From assembly GCA_000507305.1 (NCBI GenBank), contig DF243128.1, positions 1-64,000 on the forward strand: 64,000 nt of DNA, read 5' to 3'. Position 1 is the stretch's first letter; each line of letters starts with the position of its first letter. The notes beneath the pieces are model-generated. The model saw only the letters and a list, made by a program, of their open reading frames with translations. It searched no databases and was not told the origin of the DNA. Made by a program: the position numbers and the translations under genes. Below, one piece after another: positions 54,091 through 64,000 of this stretch. The stretch comes from Breviolum minutum Mf 1.05b.01. Taxonomy: Eukaryota > Sar > Dinophyceae > Suessiales > Symbiodiniaceae.

Positions 54091-54609
54091 GAATTGGCCA
54101 CATGGCGTTCCAGCAAAAAATGCAACGATCACGAAACCTCCAGTTTCTGCGTAGCCTTTGGCAGCTTGGGTTTTTTCTTAACGTCAACTTTTCCAGCTTT
54201 AAAACACCACCAGCCCTGCACTCTGTTGCAAAGTGCTTCGCAGCTTCAACTCAGCATTGGTGCCTTTGCAAAAACGAAACTTCAAAAACTGCTGGGTCCT
54301 AAAATCCTCTGCGAATCCATCTTCAGCAGTGTTTTTCTGAGAGCACACCTTCCACGTAGGCTGTTTGTGCAGAAGGGGGGCGTAGCCTCCGTGTAGCGGA
54401 ACTCCACATAGTTGCCTTCGCGTAGGTTTGCCTGTGCAGTCCGCTTGGGCCTTCCGTCGCCGTAGCCCTCATATTCCTAGAGAAAACACAGCGTTTCGGT
54501 TGAGAGCAAAAAGTTGCCAGTGGAAATTCCTACCTGATGCTGCTAGGGTTCAAGAGTGGAAATTTGCCAGCTTTGAGAATACAAATTTCAGGGCACGGAT
54601 TTATAATAT
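54091..54609 (+). repeat. Module D copy with altered tail
   Basis: The D core lies at 54135-54300. The tail at 54370-54475 has CCTCCGTGTAG and CCTTCGCGTAG, partly deleted. Confidence 0.85.
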
Positions 54610-56156
54610 CACTGCTGAATCGGCGTTTTAGACAAACGGTTCGTTAAGGAAAGCGTTTTACGTCCGTAGAAGCTTGAAGGGTTTGCGAAAGCCTTTCGAA
54701 CGAATCTTTGAACGCAAATGGAATGTTATTTGAACCCATTTGAACCCTATTTTGAACATTCTTCGAAATGGACAAATCTTGTGTTCCAGTTGCGAATCTC
54801 GCCGCCAGCGAAGAAAAGGTATTGACTTTGTGGCAAAATACCCACTGTATTTGGTTTTGCAGTGATAATTTCAACTGTTGGGTCTCACCAGGTAAGGGTT
54901 TGTTTCATCAATTCTTCAAGACTATCTTTGGCTTCAGTAGCATGAATGAAGCCGCTTCGGATACAATATAATAGATGCTTTACTTGCCACAAATCAACTT
55001 TTTGCCAACATGCTCCTAAGAGTATGGATGCTCGAAGAAAAACACTGAACTGCACAAAGGCAAATTGAAACGCTTTTTATACATGTGGCAGCCTCGCAGT
55101 TTCTCGTTCCCAATCAGAGTTTCCTATAAAACGACACTCCGTGCAAAGGAGTGGGGCTGGGAGAATGTGTCAGCGAAGAAAAAGTATTGACTTCGGTAAC
55201 ATGTGGCAGCTTCGGATATGATATTTAGATATAGATGGTTTACGTGCATGGAGAAAAATTCTGAACTGCACAAAGGCAACTCGAAACGCTTTTTATATAT
55301 GTGGCAGTCTCGCAGTTTCTCGTTCCCAATCAGATTTTCTTTCGAAAAAAACACTCCGTTGCGAAAAAGTGGAACTGGGAGAATTGTCTCCATGTTCTAA
55401 GCCTTCCAAACAGTGGGAATTCCTACGACTTCGGTAGTGGCCCTTCCCCCAGATCTGACTGGCAAAAAAAGCTTCTTACAATGGGTTGGATGCAGTTGGG
55501 CCATGTATGCGTTTATCCCTGCATGTCTCAAACGTTACTTGCCACAAATGAACGTTCTTTCAACATGCTCCTAAGAGTATGGATGCTCGAAGAAAAACAC
55601 TGAACTGCACAAAGGCAACTTGAAACGCTTTTTATACATGTGGCAGCCTCGCAGCCTTCTTATGAAACGACACTCCGTTGCGAAAAAGTGGAACTGGGAG
55701 AATTGTCTCCATGTTCTAAGCCTTCCAAACAGTGGGAATTCCTACGACTTCGGTAGTGGCCCGTCCCCCAGATCTGACTGGCAAAAAAAGCTTCTTACAA
55801 TGGGTTGGATGCAGTTGGGCCATGTATGCGTTTATCCCTGCAAGTCTCAAACGTTACTTGCCACAAATGAACGTTCTTTCAACATGCTCCTAAGAGTATG
55901 GATGCTCGAAGAAAAACACTGAACTGCACAAAGGCAACTTGAAACGCTTTTTATACATGTGGCAGCCTCGCAGCCTTCTTATGAAACGACACTCCGTTGC
56001 AAAGGAGTGGGGCTGGGAGAATTGTCTCCATGTTCTAAGCTTTCCAAAGGGCCATGTATGGATTTGTCCCTTCATGTCCCAAACAGTTATCTTGAGGTTG
56101 TTTTCAGCTGACTTCTAACTTGAAAATAAATCGTTCGATTTCCCATGGATCCGAAT
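54610..56156 (+). repeat. Module C with recent 319-bp tandem duplication
   Basis: AACGTTACTTGCCACAAATG starts at 55531 and again at 55850, so the unit is 319 bp and almost identical. A third, more changed, partial unit precedes it (55190-55530). The stretch ends with a module A start (CCCATGGATCCGAATAC) cut off at 56156, where the 8-kb duplicate begins. Confidence 0.9.
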
Positions 56157-56858
56157 ACAAGTTGGTTTCAAGATGATATTTTGACTCTTCAATTCCAAGT
56201 TGACAGGCGTGAGCTCTGACGGAGTTAGACCAGGGCCTTCTAGAGACACTCTGATGGGTCTACACTGTATTCAGTAGATTTTGAAGCAGAATCTTAGAAT
56301 CCAAAGCCAATCTCCTGAGCAAAAGCTCTGTTACAAGGCAAGGTGATTCTATGGCATGGTAACGTCAAGGCCTTTCACGTATCTTGAACCTTCCATTGCG
56401 GCAAGATCTTCTGGCGCATCATTTAACATGATTGAATAGAATTGTAGAAATCTATGTTCCTGTATCACCAAGTTGATACCTTGAGCCAAATGAAACGTGA
56501 CACGTCATTTTTGTTGGTTTCCAACTATGTCTGAACTGATTTGGTACCATCAACAAACACTCCCATCAGTGACTGTCAAAAACCGCAGATTCTCCAAAAA
56601 TCTGTATGTCTGTCCACATGGTCCTTGGCCAACACATCTGTGTCGGTATGTAAAAACGGAAATAATGTATGTATGTTTGTGAACATGGAAACGCGAAAGC
56701 ATGTACCTGCCTAAAAAAATTTAGCATCTTAAATGTAAATATGAAATATAATTTTGAATATTCGTGTATTTGTAAGTATGAATATTTCAATATATGTATA
56801 TACACTGTATGCATGTATCGGGTTCTTGCGAAGGGTTCTTGCGAGAAAACACTATCAT
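56157..56858 (+). repeat. Module F copy 3, 5' part (truncated)
   Basis: Starts inside the F module, at the position equal to 32628. The stretch before it in F copies 1 and 2 is missing, replaced by a module A start. No gene recognised. Confidence 0.8.
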
Positions 56859-57155
56859 CAAAGACTGCTGAAGTGATGGCTGCCTTGAAAGACTCTCATC
56901 AAAGACTGCTGAAGTGGTGGTTGTCTGCAAAGGCTGTCTTGAAAGACTGTCATCAAAGACTGCCCAAGTAATGGCTGTCTACAAAGACTGCAGAGAAGAC
57001 TGCTGAAAGAAAGCAGTGATCAAAGACTGCCGAAGCGATGGCTGTCTTCAAAGACTGACCCCAGAAAAGACTGGCGAAAAATAGGTGGAAAAAGATTCTG
57101 CAAATCAAAGACTGCTGAAGTGGTGGCTGTCTTGCAAGACTAGACTGCCTAAAAT
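56859..57155 (+). repeat. Minisatellite, five ATCAAAGACTGC units (F copy 3)
   Basis: Same five units, in the same order, as 33310-33610. Confidence 0.85.
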
Positions 57156-57518
57156 AGCTGGAGAAGAATTCTGCAAATGAAAATCTGGAAAAAAAATTCT
57201 GCAAAAGTAGTCTTCCTCTTAAAAAGTCTATTAAAATCTATCTTATTCTCCTGGGCACAGGGACCGCACCTCCGATTTGACAACCCTGGGGTCACTCCGT
57301 GCTGATCGGACGATGTGGATGTTTTGTAGCATTTTTGCTCTGAATTTTGTTTAGGTGTGTTTTGTTGGATTCAATCCTGTCGGATGCGACTGTTGTTTGA
57401 GTTAACTTGTGAGTTGCAGCTTTGGTAGCTATTTGTGTTTTTAAAGGAAACGAGTTTATGAGGTATTTTACGAGGTTGAGTTGTGCGTGACTCGATCCTT
57501 TACTTCTATGTGGCAACC

Positions 57519-57683
57519 ATGTCAAAGATTGATAGTGAACCTTTTGGACGCGTGCATTTGTTGAGAGTGGTTGCAGTCGTTTCACCTTGTGTTCCTTGTG
57601 CTTGCAATGGCCTCAGCCAGTGGGCGCTGCTTGGAACAAGTGCGCCTAGAATCAATGGACGCGATGGTTGCGTGAGACACTAG
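57519..57683 (+). pseudogene. Amino-terminal F frame, stopped at codon 55 (F copy 3)
   Basis: MSKIDSEPFGRVHLLRVVAV, VSPCVPCACNGLSQWALLGT, SAPRINGRDGCVRH, then TAG (57681-57683) where copy 2 has CAG. The bases after it still read LHYLLKVENGLF as in copy 2, so this is a C to T nonsense change. Confidence 0.4.
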
Positions 57684-57839
57684 CTGCATTACCTGTTGAA
57701 GGTCGAGAACGGGCTTTTTTGGGGGAGGATTTTGTGGTGAATTACAAGTGTCGGGCCACGGCAAGCGTGGGAAGTTGCCAAAAGATGAACTGGTTGAGAA
57801 GGTTTGGACTGGGACATCTATATGAAGACGGTGTGAGGG

Positions 57840-58385
57840 GAGCTACGACTACCACATCCAGAGGGACAGAAAGCGTGGTTGAGAGCTGAGATAGAGTCAA
57901 TGTTTTTGAAACGTAGCAGTCATGACAAGCTTCCATTGTTGGACGTGCGCTATTCTTCGAATGTGGCTGCTGCAAACACTGGGGGTCAGGGGTCAGCTGA
58001 GCAAAAAGGAGCTGGTGACGAATGCGGTCGAAAAACTCATGAGTGAGACCAGGCATGTGGTGGAATCGGCTTCTTCTTCTGCCAGCTAAGGTGTGGACTC
58101 CGCTGTATAGTCAGGAGGTATGTGGAACTGCTTCGTGCGGCGTCAAACGACAAACACTGGCAGAACAGCGAAGCAGCTTGGAGAGAGACTTGAGGCTTTG
58201 TTGCTGAAAGCTAGCAAAACTGGGAAGCTTTCATTGGTGGACATTGTGGACACGCAAGCGGCGGATGGTTTTGCAAGGATGATATTGCTGCCAACATAGT
58301 GGACAAGTTGATTGGAGAACTGCCGGATAGCAGCGCAGCAGCATCCACACTGGCGATGGGTTTTGTGGTCGCAATATTCTTTTGT
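57840..58385 (+). pseudogene. Helical repeat units 1 and 2, broken (F copy 3)
   Basis: Unit 1 from 57840 (ELRLPHPEGQKAW...) carries the same 7-bp insertion as copy 2 and ends at TAA 58087-58089. Unit 2 has an extra TA after GCTGTA and lacks about 25 bp that encode the WFLTL segment. Confidence 0.5.
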
Positions 58386-58499
58386 GCTTGACTTTTGCAG
58401 TGTAGATTGGAATGAGATATGTGTTTTGTTTTTTTATGTGGGTTTGTGCGCTGTGTATGATGCGCAGAAATGCTTGTTTGATGCACAGCTGAAATGTGA

Positions 58500-58822
58500 T
58501 CATTTGGAGGTGATGGTGCTGATCCAATTTCTGCCAGCAGCTATGTCGAACAGCTTCGCACGGATAGGCAACAAGCGCCGCCAGATCGTGGCAGGCCGTT
58601 GCAGTTTGAGTTGCAGGCGTTGTTGCTGAAAGCTAGCAAACATGGGAAGCCTTCGTTGGTGGCCATTTGCCCTGTCTTGACACTACAAGTTGGACACGCA
58701 AGCGGCGGATGAATTTGCAAGGATGATATTGCTTCCAACATAGTGGACAAGTTGATTGGAGAACTGCCGGATACCAGTGCAGCGGCATCGGCTCCGGCGG
58801 TGGGCTTTGTGTTTGCATTATA
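58500..58822 (+). pseudogene. Helical repeat unit 3 (F copy 3)
   Basis: FGGDGADPISASSYVEQLRT, then a small deletion after DRQQAPP-type text, LLLKASKHGKPSLVAICPVL, GHASGG and TGA, as in copy 2. The deletion of three bases (GATAGG against GATCTGAGG) keeps the frame. Confidence 0.5.
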
Positions 58823-58945
58823 ACGTTATTGTCACATTTGTAATGCTTCCAGATTTTTGTTGTAACTAGGTTTGTGTGTGTGTGTCTTGTATGATGCAAG
58901 GAGTGTGTGTGGCCTGATGCAGGCAATTTTTTTTAAGATGCAGAG

Positions 58946-59269
58946 ATGACATTTGAAGGTGATGGTGATGACTCAGTTTCAGCCAGCGACTATGTAGAAC
59001 AGCTTCGCACGGATTTGATGTAACAACCCGCGCATGAGCGGCGAAGAATGTTGCAGTTCGACTTGAAGGTTTTGTCGCTGAAAGCTAGCAAAAATGGGAA
59101 GCCTTCGTTGGTGGACATCTGCCATTTTATGACACTACCAACTGCGAAATCAAACAGCAGCGGAAGCCTTTCCAAGGATGAGATCGTGTCCAACATCATG
59201 GACAAGTTGATTGAAGAACTGCCGGATACCAGTGCAGCTGCAGTCCGTGACCAGCATGGCTATCCCTGA
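58946..59269 (+). pseudogene. Helical repeat unit 4 with in-frame TAA (F copy 3)
   Basis: MTFEGDGDDSVSASDYVEQL, RTDLM, TAA, QPAHERRRMLQFDLKVLSLK, ASKNGKPSLVDICHFMT, KDEIVSNIMDKLIEELPDTS, TGA 59267-59269. Apart from the shared TAA the frame is intact. Confidence 0.5.
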
Positions 59270-59560
59270 GTCCGTCATACTCATCGGGGACTATGCCTCT
59301 GCAAATTGCGAATGTTTGTCTGAGGTTACAATAATTGGGTCGGTTGAAGAAATTGAACAGCACGCCTTTAAAAATTGTTTTTCTTTGACAAACCTCCTTA
59401 TCCATTAGGGGGTGCCATTCATTGGAACCGGTGCCTTTATAGGTTGCAGGTAATTGGCAAGCATCTAGATGCCTGCGTCTTTCGAGGTACTTTTGTGTGA
59501 AAGAAGCCTTCGATGATGAGGTTTTGGAGAACATAACCTTCTTAGAAGCTTAAAACCAGC
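59211..59560 (+). pseudogene. LRR_5 remnant, copy 3
   Basis: AIPESVILIGDYASANCECL, SEVTIIGSVEEIEQHAFKNC, FSLTNLLIH, TAG 59406-59408, then GVPFIGTGAFIGCR, TAA. The same two stop positions as copy 1. The 3' end carries VKEAFDDEVLENITFLEA in a neighbouring frame. Confidence 0.6.
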
Positions 59561-60332
59561 TCGTCTCGGTTTCACCTCGTGGTGCAAATCGCATCGTGCA
59601 AAATATTGCGCAAAACATTGTCACCTGTTTGTGATAATTTTGATATTTCAACCTGCCTCCTCTTATCGGGTATATCTCTTGTCAGGCTTCGTTTTTTACC
59701 GCATTACCGAGACAAACGTACCGAACCAATTTATCGTGTCCCTTGTCAGGCTTCGCCTTTTACCACATTACCGCTGGGTTCAAAAGTTTTTCTTGTGTCA
59801 TGTATGCACTTTTGCTGGATTCAAGTTGATGGTTGTAGTGAAATTGTTAACATTGAATTTTTGTTGGGTTCAACTTTTGCTGGATTCAACGTTTGCTTTC
59901 GATACTCCTTGCACTGCTCATCTCTGCAATCCTCTCCAACATTTCATTTATCAAACTGTCTTCCTTGCTTTCGAGATATCCGGCATCTAGTTTTTGGACT
60001 GCACCTTGTTAAGTTGTTTTCCCTCGTAAAACCCGAAGGGGAGTCCCAAATCAGCGGGTCATTTACCTGGCAAAAAATTCATCCAACTGAAAAAACCTAT
60101 TTTACAAGCAATTACGTCCTGCCTCTCATCACTTTCCACACCAACATCTGTCCTAACCCTGTCCCTTTGAGCGGACTTGGTTTTTTTCCGCTGCGTCCAT
60201 TGTAGCCGTGAAATCGCCAGGCGCGGTGAAATCGCAAAAAGCCATGCCGTTGGCCTGAAGAAGCAATTTGGGATGGGAGAACTTCGAAGCTTCCTGGTGG
60301 ACACCTTTATTGGGGACGAGTACCCCAACCTG

Positions 60333-60428
60333 TACCTAGAACCCAAATGACCCCCGTTTTGATTGAAGTTTCGGCCTTGTTTTTGGGGAGTTGACCTTCA
60401 AAAATAGAGGTCATTGGGGCTCTAGGTA
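60333..60428. mobile_element. 96-bp foldback element, TA flanks (copy in F3)
   Basis: Duplicate of 36796-36891, with the same ends TACCTAGAACCC ... GGCTCTAGGTA. Confidence 0.6.
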
Positions 60429-62190
60429 TGATAAAGCTGTTGGGGAAAAAACACATAAAGTAACAAATGAAAGCAAACATAGTATCCACAAATGAATGGA
60501 AAAAACGATAAAACGTTTTTAAAAAAAAACAAAGCTTCGTAGTTTTATCAATTTCTATCCCACATTTTTACCACTGAAACATGACATCTTAGGTGGTGAT
60601 GCTTCAAAATTCCATGAACCCATCAACGTTTCCGAGACATCCCGTGCCGTGAATCCAAGCCTAAAAAACCTGCAGGTCTGCAGAGATGCGAGTTTGTCTA
60701 ATTTTCGCGATCGCAGTTGGCAATGAAGACCTGCTGCAGACCCAGGAAAAAATGGACAAAGTTGACACTTCCGGAGCAGTTGAAAGACTTCACAAGAATG
60801 TCAATTGAGTAATGGCAACAAAACCCGGACAGTGACATGAACCATGAAACGCTTAAAATAATCCTTATATAACTAGGTACTGGGTAGTATTGTCCCCTAT
60901 ATGCAGCAAAGAAGAAAATGGTGCGAAAAAAGGTTTTGATCACTGCTCAATGGTTGGAAGATGTTGGAACGGAAATTGATGTAACGTTTGACAAATTGTC
61001 TGTGACCTTTTCATTGGAGTGTTCTGGAGTGTTCATGAATTCAAATCTACTGTAAGTGATCTTGCTTAAGTACTCTCAAGGGATACCAAAAAAAGAAACC
61101 GGCATCTTATTCTCTCTCAACCCGCCTGCCTGTGTTCACAGGCTCACAATGATGGGTTCTTGCCAGGTGTTTGCAACATATTAGCCGCAGTTGCCACACG
61201 CGCAAAACACGTGTCCCATGTCCCCAACCGGTGGTGCAAGGGAGTGGAAGTCACAAGAAGCTCCAATTTAGTGAACGTCAAAGGGGAACGAAATTTCAGC
61301 ACCACCAGCCAGTGTTCCTTGAGATAAGTGGAGAGTCCCCATCGAAACCATTATGAAAGCCTTTCGGAAACAAAAAATCCCCAGATCCGTAGAGATTGGT
61401 GATTGAAAAGACACAGGCTATTTTATGTCCCACAGGATCCATGGGACTGGTATATTTACCTATGTTTTACCATAAAAAATCAACCATACCTGTATGCATG
61501 GGTGTCGAACTCAGAATTCTCTCGGTGATTTCATTTCCAAAGCTTGGAAAATCGGATCTCTTTGCGGCAACCTTCAGATTGAAGAGTCTGAAGGTGGTTT
61601 GGGGCACAATTTGTCCGTTGAGAACCACTGAAACAGTATTGCAAAAGAAAGTTCCTCTCAGGATTTTAGGGAAAAAATCTGAGGTTCAAACAGGTTCAAA
61701 TGCCATGAACATGTTGATTCGATTGTCTGAGATTTTTGTTGCCACTACGAAGCACTTGACAAATGTCCGTCTCTTATGACCTCTTCAAACAATCAGCCAA
61801 CTTCAACCTTACAAAAAGGGCCATCTGGGTCACAGCTTCCACCAACTTTGAAACTGAAGCCACCTTTGGTTGGTTTCAACCACAGACCTGAAAGCTCCCC
61901 TGGTGTGTTCTCTCGAACATGACACCCATTGAACTTGATCGCGAAAGACTTCCCAGAAACGGCTGAAGCGCCGCACAACTCGACGTTGTTTGAATCATTG
62001 AACCTCCCAACTCCGAAATGTGTAGTGTCACGGGCTGAAAACAGATTGGGGCAATTTTTCGTTCTTGGCAATGCTATAGATGGCTCACGGCTAATTTTAG
62101 AAATGCAGTTGGGCCACGTATGCATTTTTCCGCACATGTCCCAAACAGGGTGATTTTCAACTGACTTTAAACTTGAAAATGAATGGCTCG
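60429..62190 (+). repeat. Duplicate of 36892-38640, including the Cys-containing minus-strand frame
   Basis: The minus frame 62296-61793 (167 codons) is identical in sequence to 38736-38233 as far as I can see by eye. The plus frame 61396-61779 matches 37836-38219 with small changes near its start. No recognised gene. Confidence 0.85.
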
Positions 62191-64000
62191 ATTTCACATG
62201 GATCCGAATACTATTTATGCATTCGAGTCGAGGCTTATTTCTATGGATGGTGCAACGCAAATCCCGATTTCGGAATTTGAAGCGAGGAGATGGCACAACT
62301 CAAGAGTTTGTGTCTGGTGCTTTCAGGGTCTGTAAATTCCAAAGCGGCCTACTGGCCAAATACTTCATCTTGGCAAATAATTGCAGCTGGTCACACACAA
62401 ACGTCGGCCAGACTGGGGGAGATCTCTCATTTCGAGTTCCATATCTGTTTCAAATACATTGGCCACATGGCGTCTTCCACCAAAAAATGCGATCACGAAA
62501 CCTCCAGTTTCTGTGTAGCCTTTGGCAGCTTGGGTTTTTTCTTAACGTCAACTTTTCCAGCTTTAAAGCACCACCAGCCCTGCACTCGGTTGCAAAGTGC
62601 TTCGCAGCTTCAACTCAGCATTGGTGCCTTTGGAAAAACGAAACTTCAAAAACTGCTGGATCCTAAAACCCTCTACGAATCCATCTTAAGCAGTTTTTTT
62701 TTGAGAGCACACCTTCCAGGTAGGCTGTTTGTGCAGAAGGGTAGCATAGCCTCCGCGTAGGAGAACTCCACAATAGTTACCTCTGCGTAGCCGTAGCCTA
62801 TGCAGTCTGCGAGGCCTTCCATAGCCTTCCAGTAGCCCCCACATCCCAAGAAAAAACACAGGGGTTGAGCACAAAGAGCTGCCATTGGAAATTCCTACCT
62901 GCTGCTGCGAAGGTTCAACAGAACCTAAGAAACTTCCCAGCTTCGAGAATACAAATTTCAGGGCACGGATTTGTAAATATCACTGCTGAATCGGCGTTTC
63001 ACGTTAGACGAACGCTTTTGTGAACGAGGGGATTTTACGTCCGTAGAAGCTTGAAGGGTTTGTCAAAGCCTTTGAAGGAATCTTTGAACAAAAATGAAAT
63101 GTTATTATTTAACACCATTTTGCACATTCTTCGAAATGTGAAAAAAAGTACTGACATTGTAGACGAAGTACCTACTGCATTTGGTTTTGCAGTGATAGTT
63201 TCCACTGTTGGGTCTCACCAGGTGTGGGTTTATTTCATCAACAGTTCCTGAAGACTATCCTTGCCTTCGGTAACATGTGGCAGCTTCGGATATGAATTCT
63301 AGATTTAGATGTTTTCCGTGCCACAAATGAACTTTTTTTTAACATGCATTTCAGTGCATGGATGCACGGCGAAAAATTCCGATCGCACAAAGGCAACTTG
63401 AAACGCTTTTCATACGTGTGGCAGCCTCCCCGTTTCTTGTTCCCAGTCAGATTTTGTTACCCAAAAAAAATCCATTGCAAAGAAGAAGAGCTGGGAGAAT
63501 TGTCTCCATGTTCTAAGCTCTCCAAAGACGTCCCCCAGTTCTGACTGACAAAGCTTCTGTAGTTGGGCCATGTGTGGATTCGTCCGTGCATGTCCCAAAT
63601 ATTTATCTTAAGGTGGCTTTCGACTGACTTCTAACTTAAGAATAAATTGCTCGATTTCCCATGGATCCCAATACTGTTTATGTGTTGGAGTCGAGGCTTG
63701 TTTCTATGGATGGTGCAACGCAAGTCCCGATTTCGGAATTTGAAGCGAGTACATGGCACAACTCAAGAGTTTGCGTCTGGTACTTGCAGGTCTGTAAATT
63801 CCAAAGCTGCCTACTGGCCAAATACTTCATCTCAGTAAATAGTTGCAGCTGCACTGCAGATGAGGAGAAACTGGGAAACCGATCCTTTACTGTGTCTTAA
63901 ATTCTCCACTTGAGCAGGGCTGAAGCACTTGTGGGATTTTATGCTGGCACACCGCAAGCCTATGGTTTTTCAAGTACAAGTTGCTCCTGTATGGGTTTTC
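62191..64000 (+). repeat. Duplicate of 38630-40467: modules A, D, C, A and start of E
   Basis: A lies at 62190-62440. D lies at 62460-62860 with iterons CCTCCGCGTAG (62750) and CCTCTGCGTAG (62780); the third is changed to CCTTCCAGTAG (62825). C lies at 62985-63610 and A at 63645-63930, with the E start from 63936 to the window end. Confidence 0.9.

Larger units (their letters stand above)
56157..64000 (+). repeat. Direct duplicate of 32628-40467 (at least 7.8 kb)
   Basis: From CAAGTTGGTTTCAAGATGAT, every feature of 32.6-40.5 kb recurs in order, at an offset that stays between about 23.53 and 23.56 kb. In 37.3-37.8 against 60.85-61.35 I count by eye about a dozen substitutions and a few small indels. 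The duplicate is cut by the window end, so the true right border is unknown. Sub-features follow. Confidence 0.95.

Overview
The window looks like a repeat-rich, gene-poor block of nuclear DNA from a microbial eukaryote. The only protein family I recognise is a BspA/LRR_5-type leucine-rich repeat, in pseudogene form. That family is abundant in diatoms and some other protists, so a diatom or other stramenopile is my best guess, at low confidence. Two runs of N (29981-30510 and 45869-46449) and one single N (41149) show it is a draft scaffold. I see no intact, recognisable gene, no rRNA or tRNA, no CRISPR and no operon structure. Almost all open frames are short, overlap on both strands, and change between repeat copies.

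Most of the sequence is a mosaic of a few repeat modules, all in the same (+) orientation. I name them here. A (about 300 bp) starts CGATTTCCCATGGATCC and ends near CACTTGAGCGG. B (about 260 bp) carries the palindrome GCTGGCGCCAGC. C (about 650 bp) runs from GGCGTTTTGGACGAAC to CCAAACGGTTATCTTA, with an optional sub-unit C' carrying GCATGCCCTGGGCATGC. D (about 400 bp) contains TTTGGCAGCTTGGG and a tail of CCTCTGCGTAG iterons. E (about 700 bp) starts TTTATGCTGGCACACC. G (about 1 kb) is a duplicated piece of a broken minus-strand gene. F (4-5 kb) carries a minisatellite and the LRR gene remnants. The usual order is C, A, (B, A), then E or D, then C again, which is a higher-order repeat.

Layout: 1-900 is a 350-bp satellite; 0.9-3.2 kb is mostly unique; 3.2-11.7 kb is G followed by A to E modules; 11.7-15.7 kb is F copy 1; 16.6-30 kb is G copy 2 and more A to E modules; 30.5-31.8 kb is unique; 31.8-36.8 kb is F copy 2; 36.9-56.1 kb is modules, including a 474-bp tandem array at 45.2-48 kb; 56.16-64 kb is a direct duplication of 32.63-40.47 kb that runs off the right end and contains F copy 3.

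Small insertions sit in these repeats and can be delimited by comparison with uninterrupted copies. The best case is a pair of related elements (10407-10923 and 51588-51946) with CCCT...AGGG inverted ends, an AAGTTTAACTT-type motif exactly 18 and 19 bp from the two ends, a TTC target duplication, and internal CGTGAAA motifs spaced by about 11 bp. I do not recognise this element, and it is the strongest candidate here for something undescribed. A second small foldback family (about 96 bp, TA flanks) is at 36796, 49827 and 60333. The genes do not form a working system: what is visible is decayed gene fragments carried along and copied by segmental and tandem duplication.
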